DNA of 64,000 nucleotides, from positions 2,945,416 to 3,009,415 of the forward strand of contig NC_022571.1 in the NCBI RefSeq assembly GCF_000473995.1, in the 5' to 3' direction. The stretch's first letter is position 1, and each line of letters opens with the position of its first letter. The notes beneath the pieces were generated by a model that did no database searches, was not told where the DNA came from, and saw nothing but the letters and a program-made list of their open reading frames with translations. Positions 19,093 through 27,919 of this stretch are shown piece after piece. The translations under genes and the position numbers were made by a program. This DNA comes from Clostridium saccharobutylicum DSM 13864. Lineage in GTDB: Bacteria > Bacillota > Clostridia > Clostridiales > Clostridiaceae.

Positions 19093-19599
19093 ATGGCAAA
19101 TGAACAACCAGTTGAAAATTTAATGAAAAACACCATAGAGAATCTTAGAAACATGATTGATGTAAATACAGTAATTGGAGATGCTGTTGAAACAAAAGAT
19201 GGAACTTACATAATACCAGTTTCAAGATTATCATTTGGTTTTGCATCTGGCGGTAGTGAATATTCAAAGCCAAATGCTGATAATTCAATCTTTCCATTTG
19301 GCGGTGGCTCCGGCGCTGGTGCATCTGTAAGACCAGTTGCATTTTTAGTAGTTAAAGAAGATAGCGTTAGAATGTTACCTGTTGATGCCGATACTACTTA
19401 TGATAGAATTGTTGATACTGTTCCTCAAATTTTAGATATGATAAAAAGTCTAGTTAAAGATTTAAGCTGTAAGAATAAAAATAGCAGCAAAGATAATAAA
19501 AATTGTGATGATAAGAATAAAAATTCTGATAATGGAAATAATACTAATGTTGACAGTTATGCTCAAAATAATAACTGTTGTGATAATCATAATATTTAA
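19093..19599 (+). CDS. gerW: GerW-family sporulation protein (YtfJ)
   Basis: A 168-residue GerW/YtfJ protein. The family core is clear: VIGDAVETKDGTYIIPVSRL followed by SFGFASGGSEY and a Gly-rich loop (FPFGGGSGAGASV), then RPVAFLVVKEDSVRMLPVD. In B. subtilis the family member is made in the forespore and is needed for germination with some germinants. The C terminus here is an Asn/Lys/Asp-rich tail of about 45 residues, unlike the core. Cotranscribed with the DUF2953 gene. Confidence 0.9.
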   Translation: MANEQPVENLMKNTIENLRNMIDVNTVIGDAVETKDGTYIIPVSRLSFGFASGGSEYSKPNADNSIFPFGGGSGAGASVRPVAFLVVKEDSVRMLPVDADTTYDRIVDTVPQILDMIKSLVKDLSCKNKNSSKDNKNCDDKNKNSDNGNNTNVDSYAQNNNCCDNHNI

Positions 19600-19631
19600 A
19601 TAGCTCCTAATTTTTTAATTTTGTAAATGAA

Positions 19632-19666
19632 ATAGGTGTACTGAAAATTCAGTACACCTATTTCTA
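19632..19666. terminator. Bidirectional terminator
   Basis: AATAGGTGTACTGAA ... TTCAGTACACCTATT (15-bp stem) between convergent gerW and scpB. Confidence 0.85.
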
Positions 19667-19681
19667 TTTTTTCAATCTACC

Positions 19682-20296
19682 TTACTCTAATTGACTCGAA
19701 TTATTTTCATTTATATCTATTTCTTCTTGAATATCCTCGTGCCCAAATAAGTCCAATGAAGGAAGTTCTTCTAAATCTCTTAATTCAAATTGTCTTAAAA
19801 ATTCCTCCGTAGTCCCATATAAAATTGGTCTTCCTGGAACTTCTAATCTACCAACTTCTTTTATCAATTCTTTTTCTACTAACCTTTGAATAGCACTCTC
19901 AGATTTTACACCTCTTATTTCGTCTATATCAATTCTAGTTATTGGTTGTTTGTATGCTATTATAGCCAAACTTTCTATTGATGCTTGAGATAAAGATTGT
20001 CTTTTATTTTTCTTCAAAAGTTTTTGAATATAATCTGCATTTTCTGATTTAGTAACTAGTTGATAGCCTCCTTTTATGCATATTATCTTTATTCCCCTAA
20101 TTGGTTTATCATATTCCTCCATCATCTCTTGAATAAGAATTTCGATAAGTTTAGATTTTTCTTCAAGATGATTTGCTAAATCATTTAAACTTAAAGGTTC
20201 ACCACTGGCAAATAATAAAGATTCTATAGCTGATTTTAAAGAATTTTTTCTCATATCATCTATAAAAGGAATTTGAATTGCTTTACTATTAGACAT
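19682..20296 (-). CDS. scpB: Segregation and condensation protein B
   Basis: ScpB, 204 residues, the winged-helix subunit of the SMC-ScpAB condensin that compacts and separates chromosomes. Family stretches include SAIESLLFASGEPLSLNDLA, SLAIIAYKQPITRIDIDEIR and GRPILYGTTEEFL. I chose the ATG after GAGGAGAGAAGAAG; it overlaps the scpA stop by eight bases (ATGTCTAA), giving translational coupling. The usual downstream gene rluB is not here. Confidence 0.93.
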   Translation of the reverse strand: MSNSKAIQIPFIDDMRKNSLKSAIESLLFASGEPLSLNDLANHLEEKSKLIEILIQEMMEEYDKPIRGIKIICIKGGYQLVTKSENADYIQKLLKKNKRQSLSQASIESLAIIAYKQPITRIDIDEIRGVKSESAIQRLVEKELIKEVGRLEVPGRPILYGTTEEFLRQFELRDLEELPSLDLFGHEDIQEEIDINENNSSQLE

Positions 20297-21035
20297 CTTC
20301 TTCTCTCCTCTCAATTATTATCTTCATAAAACTATCGCTTTGATAAACCTTAACCATCCTTTGTTTAATCATTTCAAGTAATGCTAAAAAGGTTACAATT
20401 CGCTCTAATTTGCATTCGCAATCTCTTGCAAGATCTTCAAAATCATTAACATCTCCTTTTTTTAATCTCTCTAGGATTATCTGCTGCTTGTCTTCTATTT
20501 TATATTTATCAACATAAATTTTCTTTTGTATAACATTATTTCTATTCTGTTTATTATTATAAATCTCTAGCAGATTGTTATATATATTATATAATTCTAA
20601 AAGACTTGTATTTTTGAATAAATCCTCTTTGGCATTACTTTGTTTCCTTTCTTCTATTATTTCTGGTTTTTTTCCATATACTTCTCCTGCACTAATATAT
20701 CTATCCTTAAAAAATTGTGATACACCTTTTATTTTCTTATAAACTATAAGCTTTTCAAGAAGGTTCTTTTCTTCATCCTCTTCGTTTTCCTCTTCTTTTT
20801 TTGGCTTAGGTAATAGATACTTAGATTTTATTTCTATTAATGTAGCTGCAACTACAATAAATTCAGATGTAATTTCTAAATCCATCTCTTTCATAGTATT
20901 AAGATAATTTAGATATTGATTAGTTATCTCATATATTTTTACATTATATATACTCATTTGATTTTTCTTTATTAAATGTAATAATAAATCAAAAGGACCT
21001 TCAAAGTCATTAATTTTAATTTTCGGAAGTTCCAT
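20289..21035 (-). CDS. scpA: Segregation and condensation protein A
   Basis: ScpA kleisin, 248 residues, bridging the SMC heads with ScpB. The N terminus PKIKINDFEGPFDLLLHLIK is the family signature, followed by a helical region and a C-terminal winged helix (CKLERIVTFLALLEMIKQRM). GGAGGAGG precedes the ATG. First gene of the scpAB pair. Confidence 0.93.
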   Translation of the reverse strand: MELPKIKINDFEGPFDLLLHLIKKNQMSIYNVKIYEITNQYLNYLNTMKEMDLEITSEFIVVAATLIEIKSKYLLPKPKKEEENEEDEEKNLLEKLIVYKKIKGVSQFFKDRYISAGEVYGKKPEIIEERKQSNAKEDLFKNTSLLELYNIYNNLLEIYNNKQNRNNVIQKKIYVDKYKIEDKQQIILERLKKGDVNDFEDLARDCECKLERIVTFLALLEMIKQRMVKVYQSDSFMKIIIERREEDV

Positions 21036-21067
21036 ATAATACCTCCTCCATCATAGGTTTCCAAAGC

Positions 21068-21229
21068 TAAGGCACATGAAAATAAATAACAATTCCAAAG
21101 TACCATTGATATTTTTCATTAGGCAAGGATGGAAATTCTCCCCACAGCGGACTATTAGGTCAATTTGCCGATGCAGGACGATGAAAAATAGGCTGGCAAA
21201 TGAACTTGCTATTTTTTGAATGTGTCTAA
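21068..21229. repeat. Dispersed inverted-repeat element, complete (copy B)
   Basis: 162-bp element. The left end TAAGGCACATGAAAATAAAT plus AACAA is the imperfect inverted repeat of the right end, which reads TTAGACACATTCAAAAAATA on the other strand. Internal ATTTTTCATTAGG and CGATGAAAAATA are a second complementary pair. It has no reading frame. The shape is that of a miniature transposable element. Confidence 0.65.
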
Positions 21230-21289
21230 AGTTTAGTCATAATTACTTCACAATATATAATAACAATTTATATTGTTCAAAACAAGAAA

Positions 21290-21336
21290 AATAACCTTAT
21301 ATAGTATAACTAAACATTCTACTATAAAGGTTATTC
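21290..21336 (-). terminator. Stem-loop terminator
   Basis: AATAACCTTATATAGTA ... TACTATAAAGGTTATT, downstream of the minus-strand carboxypeptidase gene. Confidence 0.8.
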
Positions 21337-21368
21337 ATTCTTTTATAATCTAAATTAAATTTATAACA

Positions 21369-22562
21369 TTATACACCCTTTTTAAATAAATTTTTAATGT
21401 TATATTTTATGTTATCTAAGAAGTTACCCTTCTTTATATTTCTATCAGAATATACTTCTACTTCTCCTACTTTTTCATCATTTAAATAAACTTCACATTT
21501 ACCAATAACTTCTCCAGCTTTGTATTCTTTCTTAGTTTCATCTAGAATTATTTTCTTTACTAAATTATTACTTGCTCCTTTTGGTACTACTACAGTCAAA
21601 TCATCCTTTGCCATAGCTATAAAGAATTTATCTGTTTGTTCATCCATACATACTTTTTGCAATTCTTCATCTTTAGCCACAATCTTTTTACCCTCATATT
21701 TTGAAAAACCATAATTGAGCAATACTCCTGCATCACGATTTCTTATTTTATAGGTTGGTGCTCCCATAATTACAGATAACATTCTTACACCATTTCTTGT
21801 TGCTGTTGCACTTATACAATATTTAGCCTCATTTGTAAATCCTGTTTTTAGTCCATCGCAACCATCAAAAAACCTAACTAATTTATTATGATTTACTAGT
21901 TCTATTGGTGATTTTCTTCCCTCTGATATAGAATCCATGTATGTTCCTGTATATTTTAATACTTTAGGATGTTTTAATAATTCCATAGACATTTTTGCTA
22001 TATCATTTGCAGTTGATAAGTGACCATCTGCTGGTAACCCATTACAATTTTTAAATGTTGTATTCTTCATACCAATCTCTTGTGCTCTTTTGTTCATCAT
22101 AGCAACAAAGTCTGGTTCTGTTCCTCCGAGATATTCTGCAAGTGCAACAGCCGCATCATTTCCTGACGCTATTGCAACACCTTTTAGAAGTTCCTCTACG
22201 GTTCTTATTTCACCAGTTTCTAAAAGCATTGTGCTTCCACCCATCTTTTTAGCATTTTCACTGCATGTTACTTTATCATCTAAGCTAATTTTCCCATTAT
22301 CTACAGCTTCCATAGTAAGCAACATAGTCATTATTTTTGTTACAGATGCTGGAGCAAATTTTTCATCTGCATTTTTTTCATAAAGTATCTTTCCAGTTGT
22401 AGGTTCCATTAATAAAGCCGATTTAGCTTCTATTTGAGTTCCATCAGATTTTTCTTCATCTTTTAAAGTTGCAGCATTTACTAAATTACTAATTGGTAAA
22501 AGCAATATTGTAAAAATAAATATCAAAGTAAAAGATATGATTCTTTTAATGTTATTTTTCAT
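21369..22562 (-). CDS. dacF: D-alanyl-D-alanine carboxypeptidase (PBP5/DacF family, full length)
   Basis: Exported PBP5-type enzyme of 397 residues that removes the terminal D-Ala of peptidoglycan stems. Signal peptide to about residue 31; catalytic SVTK at 73-76, SGNDAAVALAEYLGG near 133 and KTGFTNEA near 239. The C-terminal PBP5_C beta domain (KDDLTVVVPKGASNNLVKKI) and a basic amphipathic tail that could bind the membrane are present. GGGAGG precedes the ATG. DacF is likely by length and clostridial context; other paralogues cannot be excluded. Confidence 0.88.
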   Translation of the reverse strand: MKNNIKRIISFTLIFIFTILLLPISNLVNAATLKDEEKSDGTQIEAKSALLMEPTTGKILYEKNADEKFAPASVTKIMTMLLTMEAVDNGKISLDDKVTCSENAKKMGGSTMLLETGEIRTVEELLKGVAIASGNDAAVALAEYLGGTEPDFVAMMNKRAQEIGMKNTTFKNCNGLPADGHLSTANDIAKMSMELLKHPKVLKYTGTYMDSISEGRKSPIELVNHNKLVRFFDGCDGLKTGFTNEAKYCISATATRNGVRMLSVIMGAPTYKIRNRDAGVLLNYGFSKYEGKKIVAKDEELQKVCMDEQTDKFFIAMAKDDLTVVVPKGASNNLVKKIILDETKKEYKAGEVIGKCEVYLNDEKVGEVEVYSDRNIKKGNFLDNIKYNIKNLFKKGV

Positions 22563-22726
22563 TTTTACTTCCTCCCTTCAAAATTAGTGTTACCATGTGA
22601 AGAAAATAATATCACAAGTAACTCTAATTTCTTCTAAAAATTCTACAGGAAATTTTTATTATTTTTTGATTTATGAACCATATAATAATTTCTTTTACAC
22701 AATATAAATACACTCTTAATAAATGC

Positions 22727-22762
22727 AAAAAAGATGTAGCAAATTATCTACATCTTTATATA
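22727..22762 (-). terminator. Stem-loop terminator
   Basis: AAAGATGTAG ... CTACATCTTT with an AAATTAT loop, downstream of the minus-strand regulator. Confidence 0.8.
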
Positions 22763-22801
22763 TTAAAAACATTATATTAATTTTGTATATTGAAACATAA
22801 T

Positions 22802-23767
22802 TTATGTTTTCGCAAGTATTTTACCAATATCTTTTAAATCATATCCTCCTAAACTTTCGACTTCCTTTTTAAATTCCTCACTTCGAACTGTGCTTAGTAT
22901 CAATTTATATATTGGATATTTTAAATCAGATTCTCTAATTACTAAATCGTATCTTTCTTCTTGAAGTGGAATAAAATCAATTCCATCAACTGTATTTGCT
23001 ATATTTTCATTTCCAATTCCAACATTTCCTTCGCCTCTAGCTATACTTCTAGCCACTGCAAAATGAGATTGTTTTTCTATATCATATCCATTAACTTGTT
23101 CCTTACTTATATTGTTTAATCTCAACTTTTCATCTAACAAAATTCTAATTCCAGAACCTTTTTCTCTATTAATCATAGAGATATTTGATTTAGTTAGGTC
23201 CTTCCATTTATTGATCTTATAAGGATTTCCTTTTGTTACATAAAACCCAACATTCCTATATGCTAAATTTATAATAAAACAAGATACTCCAGGAAGCATT
23301 TTTCTGACAAAAGCAGTATTGTATTCATCAGTATCACCATCCCATAAATGTACCGATGAAACAGAAATTTTATCGTTATACAAATCATAAAGGCTTGCAT
23401 AACTTCCTGTATTTGATCTAAGCACTCTCATATCATTAACTTTTTCTCTAATATGTTCTGCCAAAACATCTAATATTACATCTTGCCCAGATATTATAAT
23501 ATCATTTGGATTTTCTAAATTTAAAACATTATTAGTATATGTTTGCTTAGTTAATTCACTATTTAAAATAATGTTTTTATTTCTATTGCTTTTAGAAATC
23601 TTTTGATTATTTATATAATTTTCAACATCATCTCTATCTATTCTTAATTTTTTTCCTACTTTATAGCCAGGCAACTCCCCACGCTTAACTAATTCGTACA
23701 CAGTATTTTTAGTTATTTTAAGTAATTCAGCAACATCCACTGCTGTTAGGGATTTCTCTGAATCCAT
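22802..23767 (-). CDS. HTH regulator with periplasmic-binding-like ligand domain (molybdate/tungstate-type)
   Basis: A 321-residue one-component regulator. The N terminus is an excisionase/MerR-like helix-turn-helix (SLTAVDVAELLKITKNTVYE LVKRG). From about residue 80 it is a substrate-binding-protein-like domain (SNTGSYASLYDLY, EKGSGIRILLDEKLR, VARSIARGEGNVGIGNENIA). This build is found next to molybdate or tungstate transporters in anaerobes, and here it is divergent from modA. It probably senses the oxyanion or its cofactor and controls the mod genes. GGAGGG precedes the chosen ATG; the longer upstream frame has no such site. Confidence 0.8.
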   Translation of the reverse strand: MDSEKSLTAVDVAELLKITKNTVYELVKRGELPGYKVGKKLRIDRDDVENYINNQKISKSNRNKNIILNSELTKQTYTNNVLNLENPNDIIISGQDVILDVLAEHIREKVNDMRVLRSNTGSYASLYDLYNDKISVSSVHLWDGDTDEYNTAFVRKMLPGVSCFIINLAYRNVGFYVTKGNPYKINKWKDLTKSNISMINREKGSGIRILLDEKLRLNNISKEQVNGYDIEKQSHFAVARSIARGEGNVGIGNENIANTVDGIDFIPLQEERYDLVIRESDLKYPIYKLILSTVRSEEFKKEVESLGGYDLKDIGKILAKT

Positions 23768-23972
23768 AGAATTCCCTCCTTCTTCAATAATATATAATTC
23801 TAACATTTAAAAGATAAAATTTCTAGCAATAATATCAAACTAATAACAAAATAAGTTAATATATTGAATTTTATTATAATTAATGCTAGTATTATAAAAG
23901 CAAACCAAACATGATAAAACATAACAAAACAGAACTATATTAATTTTAAATAATGAATGCGAGGTTTTACTT

Positions 23973-24776
23973 ATGAAAAAGAAAATAGGTGCTATTACCA
24001 TATTAACTTTAATGATAACATCATTACTTATAGGTTGTGGTGCCCCAAATACTTCATCAACCAAATCTAACGATACTACTACTGAAAATTCTATACAATT
24101 AAATATTTCTGCTGCTGCCAGTTTAAAAGAAGCAATGACAGATATACAAGCTGAATTCAAAAAGACTAAACCTAATGTTACTTTAACTGTTAATTATGGA
24201 GCTTCTGGATCTCTTCAACAACAAATAGAACAAGGTGCTCCTTGTGATGTATTTATTTCTGCTGGTCAAAGTCAAATGGAAGCATTAGATAAAAAATCAT
24301 TAATCCTTGAAAATACTAAAAAAGATTTAGTTAAAAATGATTTAGTCTTAGTTGGTCCAAAAGATACAACTTTAACAAATCTTTCTGACTTAACAAGTGA
24401 CAAAGTTAAAAAGATTGCAGTTGGAGAACCTAAAAGTGTACCGGCTGGACAATATGCGGATGAAGTTTTTACTAAACTTGGTATTAAAGATTCTGTATCG
24501 TCAAAACTTGTTTTTGCTAAGGATGTAAAAGAGGTTCTTGCTTGGTCAACATCTGGAAATACTGAAGTAGGATTTGTTTATAAAAGTGATGCTTTAAGTA
24601 GTAATTCTTGTAAAATAATCGAAACAGTTCCTGAAGACAAGCATTCTCCTATAACTTATCCAATTGGGGTAATAAAGTCTAGCAAAAATTCTGAAGATGC
24701 AAAAGCCTTTGAAGATTTCTTATTTACTGATACATGTAAGAAAATCTTTGAAAAATATGGTTATGGATTAGCATAA
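23973..24776 (+). CDS. modA: Molybdate ABC transporter substrate-binding lipoprotein
   Basis: ModA, 267 residues, the extracellular molybdate (or tungstate) binding protein. It has a signal peptide with lipobox LLIGC (Cys about 23), then ISAAASLKEAMTDIQAEFKK, NYGASGSLQQQIEQGAPCDV, PAGQYADEVFTKLG and a C-terminal DTCKKIFEKYGYGL, all typical of the family. The ATG follows GAGG. The rest of the transporter lies 564 bases downstream; the gap is filled by two large hairpin elements. Confidence 0.92.
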   Translation: MKKKIGAITILTLMITSLLIGCGAPNTSSTKSNDTTTENSIQLNISAAASLKEAMTDIQAEFKKTKPNVTLTVNYGASGSLQQQIEQGAPCDVFISAGQSQMEALDKKSLILENTKKDLVKNDLVLVGPKDTTLTNLSDLTSDKVKKIAVGEPKSVPAGQYADEVFTKLGIKDSVSSKLVFAKDVKEVLAWSTSGNTEVGFVYKSDALSSNSCKIIETVPEDKHSPITYPIGVIKSSKNSEDAKAFEDFLFTDTCKKIFEKYGYGLA

Positions 24777-24785
24777 CAAAAAATC

Positions 24786-25030
24786 TTAAACTTATGTGGT
24801 AACTTACCGAAAGTAAGTGGATTCTTTTGCTCGATTGCTATAGAATATTGCTATGGATTTCTAACAGTAATAGTTGTTCCATTCCAGCATGCTCCCGAGA
24901 CAAGCTTGTGACAAGCAAGAATGGAACAACTATTACTGAACAAATACCTATAACAATATTCTAAACGCAATTCTACGCAAAAGAATCCACTTACTTTCTA
25001 GTATATAATATATTTCAAAGCATAAATCTA
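24786..25030 (+). repeat. Long-hairpin element, copy 1
   Basis: Starts TTAAACTTATGTGGTAACTT and ends CATAAATCTA, which form a short inverted terminal repeat. Between them, 24809-24998 is one giant palindrome. The outer 22 bp of the arms (GAAAGTAAGTGGATTCTTTTGC) pair perfectly, and the inner arm AGTAATAGTTGTTCCATTC pairs exactly with its partner. The loop holds GCTTGTGACAAGC. No reading frame. Confidence 0.8.
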
Positions 25031-25071
25031 GTTAATAAATTATTTATCTCTCTAGATATCCAATTTATGAA

Positions 25072-25321
25072 TCACACTTATGGTTTGAATATATATCCAA
25101 AACTAGAAATAGAGGTCATGCTTTTGTGTAGTGTTACCTCAGAAAATTTTGATAACTATGCTTCTTAGATTGCAAGTTGTACCCACATATGCTTGCTCAC
25201 AGCGTATCTGGGAAGCAAGCATTGTGGGTACAACTTGCAATCTTAGAAGCATCTATCAAAATTTTCAGTAACCGAAACAAATGCATGACCTCTATTTCGG
25301 TTAGCTATAACATAAGTCTAA
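25072..25321 (-). repeat. Long-hairpin element, copy 2 (inverted)
   Basis: Same architecture in the opposite orientation. The palindrome is 25106-25298, with GAAATAGAGGTCATGC at its outer end and TTGCAAGTTGTACCCACA in the inner arm. The flank CATAAGTCTAA at the right matches the left end of copy 1. It stops right before the modB ribosome binding site. Arm sequences differ from copy 1, yet each arm matches its own partner. Confidence 0.8.
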
Positions 25322-25340
25322 TTTAAAAGGAGGATTATAT

Positions 25341-26018
25341 ATGGATTTTACGCCTTTATGGATTTCTATAAAAACAGCTGTATTAGCAACAATAATAACA
25401 TTTTTTTTAGGCATTGCAATTTCTTATTGGATGGCAAATTACAAAGGAAAATGTAAAGGAATAATAGATGGTCTATTTACTTTACCTCTAATTCTTCCTC
25501 CAACTGTTGTAGGATTCTTTTTATTGCTTATCTGTGGTAAAAATGGCCCAGTTGGAAGGATATTAGAACTTTTTAATACATCATTAATCTTCACTTGGAC
25601 TGCTACAGTAATAGCAGCCATAGTAGTTTCATTTCCTATGATGTATAGAACTACTCGTTCTGCTTTTGAACAAATAGATACTAATATTTTATTTGCTGCT
25701 AGAACACTTGGTTTAAGCGAATTTAAAGTTTTTTATAAAATTGCTATTCCTTTAGCTATGCCTGGAATTATAGGCGGATTAGTATTATCTTTTGCAAGAG
25801 CTATGGGAGAATTTGGTGCAACACTTATGTTAGCTGGAAATATTCCAGGAAAAACTCAAACTATGCCTCTTGCAATATTCTTTGCTGCTGAAGGTGGAGA
25901 TATGCAAAAAGCTATACTTTGGGTTATTATAATTGTTACTTTATCATTATTTTTAATTTTAATAATGAACTATTTTTCTGAATCCCACTTAAAACTGCTT
26001 GGAAGGAGAGCTAAATAA
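25341..26018 (+). CDS. modB: Molybdate ABC transporter permease
   Basis: ModB, 225 residues, with five to six membrane segments. The cytoplasmic EAA loop that contacts the ATPase is visible: AARTLGLSEFKVFYKIAIPLAMPG. GEFGATLMLAGNIPGKTQTM is a ModB signature. AAAGGAGG precedes the ATG. It overlaps modC by one base and is separated from modA by two hairpin elements, so it may rely on readthrough or on its own promoter. Confidence 0.93.
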   Translation: MDFTPLWISIKTAVLATIITFFLGIAISYWMANYKGKCKGIIDGLFTLPLILPPTVVGFFLLLICGKNGPVGRILELFNTSLIFTWTATVIAAIVVSFPMMYRTTRSAFEQIDTNILFAARTLGLSEFKVFYKIAIPLAMPGIIGGLVLSFARAMGEFGATLMLAGNIPGKTQTMPLAIFFAAEGGDMQKAILWVIIIVTLSLFLILIMNYFSESHLKLLGRRAK

Positions 26019-27064
26019 TGTCGCTGTATGTAAACATAGAAAAGCATCTTCCCTCATTTGATTTAAAGATCAATTTTGAACATAAAAAAGGTGTATTAGG
26101 TTTTTTAGGTGCATCTGGTTCTGGAAAAAGTATAAGTCTTAAATGCATATCAGGATTAGTTTCGCCATCTAAAGGAGAAATAATTGTTAATGATAAAGTT
26201 TTTTATGATTCTGAAAATAAGATTAACTTAAACTGTCAAAATAGAAAAGTTGGTTATCTTTTTCAAAATTATGCTCTTTTCCCTAATATGAATATAATTG
26301 ATAATATTGAAGCCGGGGTTTCTAATATTAGCAGCAAAAAACGTAAATCTCTAACTAAAGAATACATTGAGAGATTTCACTTAGAAGGACTTGAAAAACA
26401 TTATCCTTGGCAATTATCAGGTGGCCAGCAGCAAAGGGTTGCTTTAGCTAGAGCACTTATAACCTCTCCTGATATTTTACTTTTAGATGAGCCATTTTCT
26501 GCTTTAGATCAGCATTTAAGAAATAATCTAGAAAAAGAGCTAATGGATATAGTAAAAAATTATAGTGGTAATGTAATCTTTGTTACCCATGATATAAATG
26601 AAGCCTATAGAGTTTGTGATGATATAATTGTTTATGAAAATGGAGTATCTCTAGAAAAAAGAGATAAAAAAGATTTATTTAACTACCCTAAGACACTTTC
26701 TGAAGCAACTTTAACTGGCTGCAAGAACATCTCAAAAGCTAGAAAAACTAGTAATAATACCATTTATGCTGAAAATTGGGGACATGAATACACTATAAAT
26801 AACGAAGTCCCTGAAAACATTGAATACATTTGTATAAGAGCTCACAATATAGAGGTATGTACATATAACAATGCGATTAACACATTTCCTTACATAGTTG
26901 ATAATATTGTAGAAAATCCATTTGAGTTTACTATTTATTTAAAAAATAGTATTAACCCTAATTCTAACTTAGTCGAGTTTAAAACAGAGAAAAAGAATAT
27001 GAGCTTTTCGCTAAATGATACAGTATATCTAAAATTTTCATCAGATCATTTATTTTATTTTTAG
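26018..27064 (+). CDS. modC: Molybdate ABC transporter ATP-binding protein
   Basis: ModC, 348 residues, the ATPase of the molybdate importer. Walker A GASGSGKS (about 32-39), Q-loop LFQNYALFPNM, signature LSGGQQQRVALARAL, Walker B ILLLDEPFSALD and switch His FVTHD are intact. The C-terminal 110 residues match the position of the oxyanion-binding MOP/TOBE domain but are poorly conserved. The start overlaps the modB stop (TAATG), so translation is coupled. Confidence 0.93.
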   Translation: MSLYVNIEKHLPSFDLKINFEHKKGVLGFLGASGSGKSISLKCISGLVSPSKGEIIVNDKVFYDSENKINLNCQNRKVGYLFQNYALFPNMNIIDNIEAGVSNISSKKRKSLTKEYIERFHLEGLEKHYPWQLSGGQQQRVALARALITSPDILLLDEPFSALDQHLRNNLEKELMDIVKNYSGNVIFVTHDINEAYRVCDDIIVYENGVSLEKRDKKDLFNYPKTLSEATLTGCKNISKARKTSNNTIYAENWGHEYTINNEVPENIEYICIRAHNIEVCTYNNAINTFPYIVDNIVENPFEFTIYLKNSINPNSNLVEFKTEKKNMSFSLNDTVYLKFSSDHLFYF

Positions 27065-27091
27065 ATTATACATAGATATCCAAATCAAGAT

Positions 27092-27290
27092 TTAGATTTA
27101 TGTAGTAACTTATCGAAAATAATGGTACTGTTTCACACAGCATTGAATTTAGAATATTGTTATAGCTATTTCTTCAGTAAAAGTTGTTTCATTCTTACTT
27201 GTCACAAGCTTGCATTTAGGAGCATGATGGAATGGTTTGACCACATTCTCCTATATGATTTTAATACAATTCTCTCTAATTCAAATTTAA
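27092..27290 (+). repeat. Long-hairpin element, degenerate copy 3
   Basis: Starts TTAGATTTATGTAGTAACTT, then ATCGAAAATAA, matching the left end of copy 1. The left arm TTTAGAATATTGTTATAG and AGTTGTTTCATTC is almost identical to the right arm of copy 1 in reverse complement, and CTTGTCACAAGCTTG is the inverted loop. The right arm has decayed, so the hairpin no longer closes well. Confidence 0.65.
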
Positions 27291-27292
27291 TA

Positions 27293-27808
27293 TTAAGATA
27301 GCCATTTACTAAATGATGCCATAAATTTATGTATGATAACTAAATTGACCACCATAATTATAAAACCTAAAATAGAATATAAAATAACTGTATTTATGGT
27401 AAATAATTTCATCATGTAGTTGATAATATAAATGCAAATAGGCAAACAAATAATGCTTGTAACAATGGCAGGAATATATTTTTTTACTATTAATGTTTGA
27501 ACGCAATGTATTATTAAGTGTAAAGTAAATGCAATAAGCAATCCCATCCATAAACTATACATATTCATTACATAAGAGAAAATTGTAATTATACTAATCA
27601 AAATAAACTCTTCCGCTACTCCAAAAGCAAAAGATGATGTTGTAATATTATCAAAATGAGGCAATAACCTTTTCGATAACATTGGAAATCTTTCATATAA
27701 ATAATGCCTATTTTTACTTATCCAATATTCTATAAAAATTATTTCTTCAAAATCATGAAAAATGAAAATGATAGGAAAAAGCCATAGAATTACCTGGATG
27801 TTATTCAT
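27293..27808 (-). CDS. HXXEE domain membrane protein
   Basis: A 171-residue integral membrane protein of the HXXEE family (PF13787). The family motif is visible as FHDFEE near the N terminus, with AFGVAEEF and LHLIIHC in later segments. About five hydrophobic helices. These His/Glu residues could form a metal site in the membrane, but the function is unknown. GAGGTG precedes the ATG. It stands between the mod and moa genes without obvious link to molybdenum. Confidence 0.75.
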   Translation of the reverse strand: MNNIQVILWLFPIIFIFHDFEEIIFIEYWISKNRHYLYERFPMLSKRLLPHFDNITTSSFAFGVAEEFILISIITIFSYVMNMYSLWMGLLIAFTLHLIIHCVQTLIVKKYIPAIVTSIICLPICIYIINYMMKLFTINTVILYSILGFIIMVVNLVIIHKFMASFSKWLS

Positions 27809-27842
27809 TTATAATCACCTCTTAATCTACTATTATACAAAA

Positions 27843-27880
27843 ATAATTATGGTATTATATACATATAACACCATAATTAT
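27843..27880. terminator. Stem-loop between mog and HXXEE genes
   Basis: ATAATTATGGTATTATAT ... ATAACACCATAATTAT, a stem of about 16 bp with few mismatches. It lies downstream of mog but lacks a clear T run. Confidence 0.55.
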
Positions 27881-27919
27881 ATTGCGTTACAAATAATTAA
27901 ACTAAAACTAAAAAATTAA

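Larger units (their letters stand above)
21036..21368. other. Intergenic region holding a complete repeat element
   Basis: 333 bases between scpA and the dacF-like gene, filled mainly by the inverted-repeat element at 21068-21229 and the terminator at 21290-21336. Confidence 0.6.
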
